From an uncultured Lachnospiraceae bacterium (lineage in GTDB: Bacteria; Bacillota; Clostridia; Lachnospirales; Lachnospiraceae), in NCBI GenBank assembly GCA_902801415.1, contig CADCIK010000001.1, forward strand, positions 62,001 to 126,000: DNA of 64,000 bases. The letters run 5' to 3'. Within the stretch, counting starts at the first letter, position 1; every line of letters starts with the position of its first letter. Position numbers and translations under genes: made by a program. Shown here piece after piece: positions 35,944 through 44,002 of this stretch. Below the pieces are notes generated by a model. It did not search any database, was not told the origin of the DNA, and saw nothing but the letters and a program-made list of their open reading frames with translations.

Positions 35944-36043
35944 GTTTGAGTTTATGAAGGAAAACTATTTTTGTTTCTTATTTATAAGGAGAAACAGCCG
36001 GATGCAGGATGGACTGCATCGGGACAGAAGGTAAGGAGAAGGA

Positions 36044-37900
36044 ATGATCCAGACTAGAGAAGATGTCAGAAATGTAGCAATCATCGCGCACGTTGACCAC
36101 GGCAAGACGACGCTGGTCGATGGTCTGCTCCGTCAGAGCGGCGTTTTCCGTGAGAACCAGGCCGTGCAGGACAGAGTCATGGACTCCGGTGATATTGAAA
36201 GAGAGCGCGGGATCACGATCCTGAGCAAAAATACAGCAGTTTATTATAAGGGCGTCAAGATCAATATTATTGACACCCCCGGACATGCGGATTTCGGCGG
36301 CGAAGTCGAGCGCGTGCTCAAGATGGTCAACGGTGTGATCCTGGTCGTGGATGCCTTTGAAGGTCCCATGCCCCAGACCCGCTTTGTACTCAGTAAGGCA
36401 ATGGCATTGGATCTTCCTGTTATTGTCTGCATCAACAAGATCGACCGTCCCGGTGCGCGTCCCACACAGGTGATCGATGATGTCCTGGAACTTTTAATGG
36501 ACCTTGGCGCAAGCGACGAACAGATCGACTGTCCCTTCGTGTTCGCATCTGCCAAATCCGGCATTGCGACTCTCGATATGGGAAGCCCGGGCGCGAGCAT
36601 GAAGCCTCTTTTCGAGACGATCATCGATTATATCCCGGCTCCTCAGGGCGATCCGGAAGCCGGCACACAGATGCTGATCAGTACCATCGACTACAACGAA
36701 TATGTAGGCCGCATCGGTGTGGGCAAGGTTGACAACGGAACCCTGAAAGTGAATCAGGAATGCGTCATCGTAAACCACCACAACCCCGACCAGATGCGAA
36801 AGGTCAAGATCAGTAAGCTCTACGAATTTGAGGGACTCAGGCGCGTTGAGGTGAATGAAGCCCATATCGGATCGATCGTAGCTGTATCCGGTATCTCCGA
36901 TCTCCATATCGGTGATACGATCTGCTCTCCCGATGCGCCGGCGGCTATTCCTTTCCAGAAGATTTCGGAGCCCACGATCTCTATGACCTTCAGCGTCAAC
37001 GACTCCCCTCTCGCCGGCAAAGACGGCAAGTATGTCACCAGCCGCCACCTCCGTGACAGGCTGTACAGAGAGCTCAATACGGACGTGTCCCTGCGTGTGG
37101 AAGATACAGATACGACAGAATCCTTTAAGGTATCCGGCCGCGGCGAGCTTCATCTCTCCGTTCTCATCGAGACAATGCGCCGTGAAGGCTATGAGTTCGC
37201 GGTCAGCAAAGCCGAGGTCATCTACAAGAAAGATGAAAACGGAAAGCTCCTTGAGCCTATGGAGACCTGCTTTATCGACGTTCCCGAGGAATTCTCCGGA
37301 ACCGTCATCCAGAAACTCAGTGAGCGCAAGGGTGAGCTGCTCAACATGGGGATCATCAATGGAGGTTACACAAGACTCGAGTTCTCCATCCCTTCCCGCG
37401 GTCTGATCGGCTACAGAGGCGATTTCCTTACGGATACCAAGGGAAACGGCATTATGAATACGATCTTCGACTGCTATGCGCCTTATAAGGGCGACATCGT
37501 TTACCGCAAGCAGGGCTCTCTGATCGCGTTCGAAGCGGGAACTGCTGTTGCATACGGCCTTTTCAACGCGCAGGAGCGCGGACAGCTCTTCATCGGCGCC
37601 GGCGAAGAAGTTTACGCCGGTATGATCGTCGGACAGAGCGGCAAATCCGTAGACATCGACGTAAACGTATGCAAGACCAAGCACCTTACCAATACCCGCT
37701 CCTCCAGCGCGGACGAAGCGCTCCGCCTTGTTCCGCCCAGGCTCATGAGCCTTGAGCAGGCCATCGAATATGTGGATACCGATGAGCTTTTGGAAGTGAC
37801 CCCCAATCATCTGCGCCTTCGCAAGAAGATCCTGGATCCCCGCCTTAGAAAGCGCGCGAATATCAGCGCTGCAGCCAAGAGCGCCGCTCTGATGCAGTAA
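36044..37900 (+). CDS. typA: GTP-binding protein TypA/BipA
   Basis: TypA is a ribosome-associated translational GTPase needed under stress and low temperature. The P-loop AHVDHGKT is at 15-22, followed by DTPGHADF and NKIDRPGA, then EF-G-like domains and the BipA-specific C-terminal domain. Length (618) is normal. It is a single-gene unit on the plus strand, divergent from pyrH, with its own promoter and terminator. Confidence 0.97.
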   Translation: MIQTREDVRNVAIIAHVDHGKTTLVDGLLRQSGVFRENQAVQDRVMDSGDIERERGITILSKNTAVYYKGVKINIIDTPGHADFGGEVERVLKMVNGVILVVDAFEGPMPQTRFVLSKAMALDLPVIVCINKIDRPGARPTQVIDDVLELLMDLGASDEQIDCPFVFASAKSGIATLDMGSPGASMKPLFETIIDYIPAPQGDPEAGTQMLISTIDYNEYVGRIGVGKVDNGTLKVNQECVIVNHHNPDQMRKVKISKLYEFEGLRRVEVNEAHIGSIVAVSGISDLHIGDTICSPDAPAAIPFQKISEPTISMTFSVNDSPLAGKDGKYVTSRHLRDRLYRELNTDVSLRVEDTDTTESFKVSGRGELHLSVLIETMRREGYEFAVSKAEVIYKKDENGKLLEPMETCFIDVPEEFSGTVIQKLSERKGELLNMGIINGGYTRLEFSIPSRGLIGYRGDFLTDTKGNGIMNTIFDCYAPYKGDIVYRKQGSLIAFEAGTAVAYGLFNAQERGQLFIGAGEEVYAGMIVGQSGKSVDIDVNVCKTKHLTNTRSSSADEALRLVPPRLMSLEQAIEYVDTDELLEVTPNHLRLRKKILDPRLRKRANISAAAKSAALMQ

Positions 37901-37946
37901 GAGCATTTCAAATTTGAACATGCACAGATCATATATAGAAACAAGA

Positions 37947-37980
37947 AAGCCTGTATGGGAATGATCCCATACAGGCTTTT
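37947..37980. terminator. Bidirectional terminator between typA and mgtE
   Basis: AAGCCTGTATGGGA and TCCCATACAGGCTT form a 14-base-pair stem with a four-base loop. The plus strand continues TTTTATT (for typA), and the minus strand continues TTTCTTGTTTC (for mgtE, whose stop is at 38001). Confidence 0.9.
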
Positions 37981-38000
37981 ATTATGTCTTATAAGTGCCG

Positions 38001-39362
38001 CTATACGGCCAAATGGAGCACATTTGTCGCGATCAGGAAGTAGACCGAAAGGGAGATCGCGTCTACGATCGTCGTGATCAGGGGACTTGCCATTACAGCG
38101 GGGTCAAAGCCGAGTCTGTGGGCAAGAAGCGGCAGGAAGCATCCGATCGACTTAGCGAACAGAACGACCAGCACCAGAGTGCAGCATACGATGGCCGCGA
38201 TCTGGAATCCGACTCTGTCCAGCAGCATAAGCTTTACAAAGTTACAGACGGAAAGCGTGATGCCGCATAGCGCCGCGACCCGGATCTCTTTCCAGAGCGC
38301 CTTCAGCGCGTCGCCAAACTCGATCTCCTGCAGGGAAATACCACGGATGATCGATACGCTCGCCTGGGAACCCGCGTTACCGCCGGTGTCCATCAGCATG
38401 GGAATATAGGCTGTAAGGATCACATAAGAGGCCAGCGCCTTCTCATAGCTTGTGATGATCGCGCCTGTAAAAGTCGCGGAGATCATGAGAAGAAGGAGCC
38501 AGGGCATTCTGTTTCTGTAGGTGTCCAGAATACCAGTCCTGAAGTAGCTCTTATCGGAAGGGATGATAGCTGCCATCTTCTCGATATCCTCGGTAGCCTC
38601 TTCCTGGATGATATCGACTACGTCGTCGATGGTGATGATACCGACCATACGATTCTCGTTGTCCACGACAGGCATCGCGGTAAAGTCGTATTTCTGGAAA
38701 ATGCGGGCCGCTTCTTCCTGGTCGGTAAGGGTATTGATACTGATGACATTGTCATTCATGAATTCCCCGATGATCGCATCGGGATTCATGAGGATCAGGT
38801 ATCGAAGCGCTACCGTGCCGAGCAATACGCGCTGCGCGTCAACAACATAACAGATATTGACGGTCTCGGAATCCAGCGCGATCTTACGGATCCTCTCGAC
38901 GGCGTCGCTGACCGTCATATTTTCTTTCAGATCCACGTACTCGACCGTCATGATGCTGCCGGCCGAATCCTCCGGATAGCGAAGCAGATGGTTGATGTCC
39001 TTGCGTGTCTCCGGTTTCGCGTTCTTGAGGATCTTCTTGACGACGTTTGCGGGCATCTCTTCCAGAAGGTCCGTCGCGTCGTCTGCCATCAAGTTATCGA
39101 TGATACTGGATGCTTCTTTATCGGACAGGGACTGAATGATGTACTGCTGCCCTTCGATCTCAAGGTTGGCGAATACGTCTGCCGCGATCCCCTTGGGCAG
39201 GATGCGGAAGATCCGCAATGACTCATCGTCTTCCATCTCGTCCATGACCGCCGCGACGTCCGCGGGATTCATATCCGCGATCTCCTGGCGCAGCTTTGTA
39301 TACTGCTTCTGCTCCAGAAGGTCCCGAAGTAATTTCTCGTAATCTATATTCTTATTTTCCAT
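38001..39362 (-). CDS. mgtE: Magnesium transporter MgtE
   Basis: MgtE is a homodimeric, Mg2+-gated channel for magnesium. The cytosolic N-domain (about 1-125) and a pair of CBS domains (about 130-255) precede five membrane helices with the pore motif TGGNAGSQAS. Length (453) is normal. The leader is 150-180 bases and carries an overlapping upstream ORF and switching hairpins. I find no match to the M-box riboswitch. Confidence 0.96.
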   Translation of the reverse strand: MENKNIDYEKLLRDLLEQKQYTKLRQEIADMNPADVAAVMDEMEDDESLRIFRILPKGIAADVFANLEIEGQQYIIQSLSDKEASSIIDNLMADDATDLLEEMPANVVKKILKNAKPETRKDINHLLRYPEDSAGSIMTVEYVDLKENMTVSDAVERIRKIALDSETVNICYVVDAQRVLLGTVALRYLILMNPDAIIGEFMNDNVISINTLTDQEEAARIFQKYDFTAMPVVDNENRMVGIITIDDVVDIIQEEATEDIEKMAAIIPSDKSYFRTGILDTYRNRMPWLLLLMISATFTGAIITSYEKALASYVILTAYIPMLMDTGGNAGSQASVSIIRGISLQEIEFGDALKALWKEIRVAALCGITLSVCNFVKLMLLDRVGFQIAAIVCCTLVLVVLFAKSIGCFLPLLAHRLGFDPAVMASPLITTIVDAISLSVYFLIATNVLHLAV

Positions 39363-39451
39363 ATCCTTCCTCCATCAAAAAGGTGATTGCTGTATCCACA
39401 CGTTCGTGGAAGGGGATTATCTGTACCGGAACTATATGTACTTCTATCCAC
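39344..39451 (-). CDS. Candidate 35-codon leader ORF overlapping the mgtE start
   Basis: A GTG codon at 39449-39451 has the strongest ribosome-binding sequence in the region, GGAGAGGAGG seven bases upstream. The frame encodes a 35-residue peptide starting MDRSTYSSGTDNPLPRT and ends at TAG inside mgtE, overlapping its first 19 bases in another frame. The start codon lies in TTCGTGG, which pairs with CCACGAA 39 bases downstream; that segment overlaps another CCAC...GTGG hairpin. No homologue is known to me, and it may be only a regulatory decoy. Confidence 0.4.
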   Translation of the reverse strand: MDRSTYSSGTDNPLPRTCGYSNHLFDGGRIWKIRI

Positions 39452-39541
39452 GAAACCACCTCCTCTCCTGGTCAAGAATTCTATGAAAAGATAAAGATCT
39501 TACACATTTCGTGTTCAGTTTAGTCTCTCAAAGACCCTTTG

Positions 39542-40192
39542 TCAATCAGCCTGAACGGCCGGCAGAGGGTAAAACCCGTCGTCCAGTTCGGTTATGATCA
39601 CCTTTCCTGCAGAAAGCGCCACGAGACCTGCAGTCACCGCGTCTGCCCGCTCATGTTCGACCGTAATACAGAGCGAAACGCGGTCTGTATAGGCCTGATC
39701 GTACGGATCGATCTTATTCTGCTTCAGATAATAGAGGACTCTGTCGAGCAGCCCGTATTCCGTGTCGATCCCGATCACTTTGCAGCGGCACATTCTGACG
39801 ATCTGCGCGTCTGCCAGCGCTGCCTTTGCGGCTTGTGTATATGAGCGAACGAGACCGCCTGTCCCGAGAAGCGTCCCGCCAAAATACCGGGTCACAACAA
39901 CAACGGCATTGCGGATCCCTTCTCCTTCAAGCACCTTCAGCATAGGAATGCCGGCTGTGCCTGAGGGCTCTCCGTCGTCCGCCGCTTTTTTGGCAGAGCC
40001 GTCTTCTCCCAGGACCCATGCGTAGCAGTGATGCCGCGCGTCATAATACTTTTTCCGCGCTCTTGCGACTGCTGCCGCCGCTTCCTCTTCACTGGCGGCA
40101 GGATGGATCTCCCCGAGAAAGCGGGATTTCTTCTCCGTGTATTCTCCGTATCCGGTCTTTCCGATCGTGAGATATTCCATTTCCGCAGCCAT
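39542..40192 (-). CDS. YigZ/IMPACT family protein
   Basis: The 216-residue protein belongs to the YigZ/IMPACT (UPF0029) family. The conserved N-terminal block includes KKSRFLGEIHPAASEEEA, DDGEPSGTAG and TRYFGGTLLGTGGLVR, and a C-terminal EF-G-like domain follows. The biochemical role is unsettled; eukaryotic IMPACT modulates GCN2 signalling. GGGAGG precedes the ATG. It lies downstream of tRNA-Thr but separated by that gene's terminator. Confidence 0.9.
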   Translation of the reverse strand: MAAEMEYLTIGKTGYGEYTEKKSRFLGEIHPAASEEEAAAAVARARKKYYDARHHCYAWVLGEDGSAKKAADDGEPSGTAGIPMLKVLEGEGIRNAVVVVTRYFGGTLLGTGGLVRSYTQAAKAALADAQIVRMCRCKVIGIDTEYGLLDRVLYYLKQNKIDPYDQAYTDRVSLCITVEHERADAVTAGLVALSAGKVIITELDDGFYPLPAVQAD

Positions 40193-40260
40193 CCGGACCT
40201 CCCTACAACTCCATTATGCCGGCTGGATCCTCCAGAACGGCATCTTATCACAGGTCTTTG

Positions 40261-40301
40261 AAAAAAAACCCGAAAGCGCTTTTACTATAAACGCTTTCGG
40301 G
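40261..40301 (-). terminator. Terminator of tRNA-Thr
   Basis: CCCGAAAGCG (40269-40278) pairs perfectly with CGCTTTCGGG (40292-40301), followed on the minus strand by eight Ts. Confidence 0.92.
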
Positions 40302-40309
40302 TTTGTAAG

Positions 40310-40382
40310 AGCTGGCAACGAGAATCGAACTCGTGACCTCCGCACTACCAATGCGACGCACTACCGACTGTGCTATGCCAGC
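40310..40382 (-). tRNA. tRNA-Thr (anticodon GGT)
   Basis: The reverse complement folds as a tRNA with acceptor GCTGGCA/TGCCAGC, an anticodon stem TCGCA/TGCGG around TTGGTAG (anticodon GGT, reading ACC) and a T arm with TTCGATT. CCA is not encoded. It has its own promoter and terminator and lies between yigZ and the PBP gene. Confidence 0.95.
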
Positions 40383-40411
40383 TTATTTGCTGTCTTCGCG
40401 ACAACAAATGT

Positions 40412-40440
40412 ATAATAGCACAGCGGTATATCATTGTCAA
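40412..40440 (-). promoter_or_regulatory. Promoter of tRNA-Thr
   Basis: On the minus strand TTGACA (40435-40440), 17 bases and TATTAT (40412-40417) form a near-consensus promoter. It begins only nine bases after the PBP stop codon. Confidence 0.85.
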
Positions 40441-40448
40441 ATCTAAAA

Positions 40449-42968
40449 TCAGTTCGAATCGTCAGACTTTTTCTTCTCTGCCGCTTTCTTCTTCTTGGCA
40501 GCTTCCTTGGCCTTCTTCTTGGCGTCAGCTTCCGCTTTCTTCTTGGCCTCTTCCTCTTGGCGCTTGCGCTCTTCCTCTTCTCTGCGCTTCATCTCGAGGT
40601 ACTCCTCGTAGTGGTAATCGCAGTAGTTGTCGCTGTCAAACTCGGTATCTTCGTCAAAATACTCGGTGACTGCGGGGCAGACACCGCTGAAAGGTGCCTG
40701 GCCGGAGACTTTACATACGGTTCTTCTGACGATTCCGTCAGGTTCCTCGAATTCCTGCCAATCCTGGTTTCCGGGAAGGTCTTCCATGACCTCTCGCCAG
40801 ATCGTCTTGGCAAGATTCTGCTCTTCCGATGTGGTAAGGTCGACGTTGTTGTCATAGCCGGCCCAGACGGTCGCAGTATATTTGGGCGTGTATCCGCAGA
40901 ACCAAACGTCGTTCTCATCCGAAGTGGTTCCTGTCTTGCCTGCAACCTTTGTGGTGGGGAAATCCGCGCTTCTGCCGGTACCTTCCTCCACAACGTCTTC
41001 CATAGCGTTAGTGAGAAGCCATGCTGTTCTCTCCTTGAGAACGCGTCTTCCGGCTGCGGTCTTGGAGCTGTCCAGAAGAAGGTTGCCTTCGTGGTCGTAG
41101 ACTTCCGTGTACATCTTGGGCTCGATATAGAATCCGCCGTTTGCAATGGTCGCATATGCGGCGTTCAGCTCGATATTCTTGACACCGTAAGTAATTCCGC
41201 CCAGTGCCAGTGTCTCGTTGACGTCCGTGTAGGTGCCGCCGTTGATCTCAATGCCGTCAACCAGCGTGGAAATGCCGAATTTTTGCGCGTAGTCATATCC
41301 CAGTCTGGGACCGATGTCGGAGAGGACCTTAACAGTGACGATGTTCATGGACTGCACAATACCCTGTCTGACTGTGGACAGGCCTCTGTATCCCTTGTAC
41401 CAGTTGCGCACCGGCACGCCGCTCTTATAGCTGTAGGGCTCGTCGACTACGGAAGAAGCAAGGGTATATTCACCTGTATCCAGAGCCGGCGCATATGTCG
41501 TGATGACCTTAAAAGTGGAACCGGGCTGGCGGAGCGTATCCGTTGCTCTGTTCAGTGTCCTGTTAGCTTCTTTGTCGCCTCGTCCGCCTACCATCGCCAG
41601 CACATGTCCGTTGTGCTGATCCTCGATGGTGAGAGAGATCTCAGGCTGGGGAGCCAGGTTGACGCTCTCTGTATACTTCTGCTTCTTGGGATCCTTGATG
41701 ACAGAATTCCTGAAGTCCTCGATATCGCTGTAGGCGTTATCCTTGGAGCTGTACATAAGATCCGCGTCCCAATCCTGGTCAGCCAGCCAGTTGGCCAGGG
41801 AGTTGCTGTCATAGTTGGACGTAGTGCCGTCTTCATTGATGACGGAGAGCTTATAGCTGAGGATATACTTGACGTTATCGGGGAAGTTGCCGGAATCCTC
41901 ACTGCACTCTCTGTCGCAGATCGCCTGAATATCCGGATCAAGCGTGGAGTAGATCTTAAGACCGCCGCTGTAAAGAAGCGCGTATGCTTCTTCCTCTGTC
42001 TTCCCGGCGTCGTCCTGCAGATCCTTTAAGATCTGTGTCTGCAGCGCGTCGACAAAGTAGGAGTTGATCTTGTTGTCTTCAACCTGCTTCTTGATATTGA
42101 CTTCCTGGATCCTCGTGTAGACGTCGTCCTCTTCCGCTTCCGCAAGCTGTTCGTTGTTGATATATCCCTGATTGAGCATATAGTTGAGGACTACATCTCT
42201 TCTCTGTTTGTTCTGCTCGGGATAAATGATCGGGTCGAACTGGGTGGGGTTCTGCGGGATGCTGGCAATTACCGCGCACTCCGATACGGTCAGTTCGTTG
42301 CAGTGCTTGTCAAAATACCGCTGGGAGGCCGCTTCTACACCCAGAGTGCCGTGGCCGAGGTTGATCGTGTTGAGGTAGTTGAGAAGGATCGTGTCCTTGC
42401 TCATGGTCTTCTCCAGCTCGATCGCCAGATACTGCTCCTGCAGTTTTCTCTTGATCCTCTCTACGCTGGTCTCGTTGGTCCAGGATGTAAAGACGTTGTT
42501 CTTGATCAGCTGCTGCGTGATCGTACTTGCGCCTTCAGAGAAATTGCCGGATGTGACGCCGATCACCGCGGCTCTTAATATGCCGGGCGCGTCAATACCC
42601 TTGTGCTCATAAAATCTCTCGTCCTCGATCGCGACGAACGCGTGCGCCAGATCATCTGTGATCATATCGCCGGAGACCGGGATTCTGTTGGAATCCGCTG
42701 ACACCAGCTTGGCGACCTGGTTGTTCTTGGCATCATATACAAAGGAAGAAAAGCCTTTGGGGCTGACGTCGATGACCGTCTGGCTGGGAGCGCTGTCGAT
42801 CACGCCGCGAAAAACGCCCAGTCCCAGCGCCGCGCCGGTAACGCCGAGGCCTATGACAGCTACCAGTAAGAGCTGCCCGATACCGAGCATTACCTTTTTC
42901 AGACGCTTACGGCTCTTCGAAGCAAGATACTCCTGCCTGTTGCGTATTCCTCTTCTACCAAAATTCAT
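40449..42968 (-). CDS. Class A penicillin-binding protein (PBP1A family)
   Basis: The bifunctional enzyme polymerises glycan strands and cross-links peptides. A basic N-terminus and one membrane helix (about 28-52) are followed by the glycosyltransferase domain (EDERFYEHKG at 115-124) and the transpeptidase domain with STFK at 484-487, SMN at 540-542 and KTG at 678-680. The C-terminal 45 residues are an extracellular Lys/Glu/Ala-rich helix ending KKKSDDSN. Length is 839. The gene has two near-identical tandem extended -10 promoters, suggesting tuned expression. Confidence 0.95.
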   Translation of the reverse strand: MNFGRRGIRNRQEYLASKSRKRLKKVMLGIGQLLLVAVIGLGVTGAALGLGVFRGVIDSAPSQTVIDVSPKGFSSFVYDAKNNQVAKLVSADSNRIPVSGDMITDDLAHAFVAIEDERFYEHKGIDAPGILRAAVIGVTSGNFSEGASTITQQLIKNNVFTSWTNETSVERIKRKLQEQYLAIELEKTMSKDTILLNYLNTINLGHGTLGVEAASQRYFDKHCNELTVSECAVIASIPQNPTQFDPIIYPEQNKQRRDVVLNYMLNQGYINNEQLAEAEEDDVYTRIQEVNIKKQVEDNKINSYFVDALQTQILKDLQDDAGKTEEEAYALLYSGGLKIYSTLDPDIQAICDRECSEDSGNFPDNVKYILSYKLSVINEDGTTSNYDSNSLANWLADQDWDADLMYSSKDNAYSDIEDFRNSVIKDPKKQKYTESVNLAPQPEISLTIEDQHNGHVLAMVGGRGDKEANRTLNRATDTLRQPGSTFKVITTYAPALDTGEYTLASSVVDEPYSYKSGVPVRNWYKGYRGLSTVRQGIVQSMNIVTVKVLSDIGPRLGYDYAQKFGISTLVDGIEINGGTYTDVNETLALGGITYGVKNIELNAAYATIANGGFYIEPKMYTEVYDHEGNLLLDSSKTAAGRRVLKERTAWLLTNAMEDVVEEGTGRSADFPTTKVAGKTGTTSDENDVWFCGYTPKYTATVWAGYDNNVDLTTSEEQNLAKTIWREVMEDLPGNQDWQEFEEPDGIVRRTVCKVSGQAPFSGVCPAVTEYFDEDTEFDSDNYCDYHYEEYLEMKRREEEERKRQEEEAKKKAEADAKKKAKEAAKKKKAAEKKKSDDSN

Positions 42969-43008
42969 ATAATGAACCTTTTCCTTTCTGAATCATAAAT
43001 TCATCTCT

Positions 43009-43059
43009 GTATTATAGCAAAAGAATTCTCCCTGATAAAGCAGTATTATAGCAAAAGAA
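43009..43059 (-). promoter_or_regulatory. Two tandem extended -10 promoters of the PBP gene
   Basis: The 17-base sequence TTCTTTTGCTATAATAC occurs twice on the minus strand (43043-43059 and 43009-43025), 34 bases apart. Each holds TGCTATAAT, an extended -10. The -35 positions (TTTATT, TTTATC) are poor in both. A third TATTAT lies just upstream. Confidence 0.6.
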
Positions 43060-43099
43060 GCCGCTATAATAAATGACTTCACAAAATTGTCACTTTCTA

Positions 43100-43131
43100 T
43101 TGATTCTCTTTTCGGGCAAATAGGATATAAT
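43100..43131 (+). promoter_or_regulatory. Probable promoter of the plus-strand surface locus
   Basis: TATAAT is at 43126-43131. The only -35-like box, TTGATT (43100-43105), is 20 bases upstream, longer than ideal, so another factor may help. A 12-base palindrome covers the expected start site. Confidence 0.5.
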
Positions 43132-43133
43132 AG

Positions 43134-43183
43134 GATTCCGGAATCATCTGTTCAACCGGCCCTGCAGAGGGCCTTTTGATTCC
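43134..43183 (+). promoter_or_regulatory. Leader with palindrome and attenuator-like hairpin before the GT2 gene
   Basis: GATTCCGGAATC (43134-43145) is a perfect palindrome at the predicted start. GGAATCA (43140-43146) can instead pair with TGATTCC (43177-43183), enclosing a GGCCCT/AGGGCC hairpin (43158-43173) that is followed by TTTT. Such competing pairings are typical of attenuators or operators; the role is inferred. Confidence 0.45.
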
Positions 43184-43214
43184 CGATCATGCAGAAAGGA
43201 GCGATTTTCATAGT

Positions 43215-43964
43215 ATGAATAATGTCGTTTGTATACCGGCCTATAAGCCGGATCATAGATTACTGGATCTTGTGGAAGCCCTTGAAAACGTGGGTCTGAT
43301 CAGGATCGTACTGGCTGATGACGGAAGCGGCAGCGAATATACGCCTGTCTTCTGCCGGGCGGAAGAGATGGGATGCACGATCGTGCACCATGCACACAAT
43401 ATGGGAAAAGGTGCCGCGCTTCGGACCGGTATCGAAAAGGCTGTCCACCAGTTTGGAAAGGACATCAATGTTATTACGGCGGACGCTGACGGACAGCACC
43501 TGGCGCAGGATATCGTCAGGATCGCTGACGCCATGGACACATATCCCGATCATCTTGTTCTGGGCGTTCGCGATTTTGACAAAGAAAACGTGCCCCCTAA
43601 AAGCAGAATGGGCAACCGCATTACATCCGCTTTCTTCAGGGCGGCAACAGGCGTATCCTGCAATGATACACAGACGGGACTTCGCGGTATTCCCGCCAGC
43701 CTGATCCCTCTCGCTTTGCGCTGCAAAGGAGACCGGTATGATTATGAGATGAATTTCCTGACAGAGGCTGTCAAGAGCGCTCCACTGCTCATGATCCCGA
43801 TCGAGACCGTATATGAAGACGGCAATAAGGGATCTCACTTCCGTCCCGTTCGTGATTCTTTCCTTATATATAGAGAACCCCTGAAAAAAGCAGGGATCGG
43901 ACTGGCCGCTGCAGGGCTGATCGCAATTGCTGCTGACATTGTGATCCGCATGACCAGAGAATGA
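43215..43964 (+). CDS. Family 2 glycosyltransferase (dolichol-phosphate-mannose-synthase-like)
   Basis: The GT-A fold enzyme has an N-terminal nucleotide-binding strand VVCIPAYKPD, LADDGS, and the metal-binding DADGQ motif. It resembles DPMS/GtrB-type polyprenyl-phosphate sugar transferases, but it has only one C-terminal membrane helix (GIGLAAAGLIAIAADIVI). A SHFRPVRD segment of the DPMS type precedes it. I start it at MNNVVCIPAY (249 residues); AAGGAG is 13 bases upstream, so spacing is long. It heads a plus-strand set with the two following genes. Donor and acceptor are unknown. Confidence 0.85.
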   Translation: MNNVVCIPAYKPDHRLLDLVEALENVGLIRIVLADDGSGSEYTPVFCRAEEMGCTIVHHAHNMGKGAALRTGIEKAVHQFGKDINVITADADGQHLAQDIVRIADAMDTYPDHLVLGVRDFDKENVPPKSRMGNRITSAFFRAATGVSCNDTQTGLRGIPASLIPLALRCKGDRYDYEMNFLTEAVKSAPLLMIPIETVYEDGNKGSHFRPVRDSFLIYREPLKKAGIGLAAAGLIAIAADIVIRMTRE

Positions 43965-44002
43965 CAACTGTCCATAGCAAACACAGGTAATTCTGACCGG
44001 AT

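Noticed and set aside
39363..39541. Mg2+-sensing M-box riboswitch before mgtE
   Set aside because: No match to the conserved M-box core was found; the leader is too short and its structure is explained by an upstream ORF and local hairpins.
40434..42029. A 531-codon open frame on the plus strand
   Set aside because: It is antisense to the class A PBP gene, which has all transpeptidase motifs; no independent evidence supports the antisense frame.
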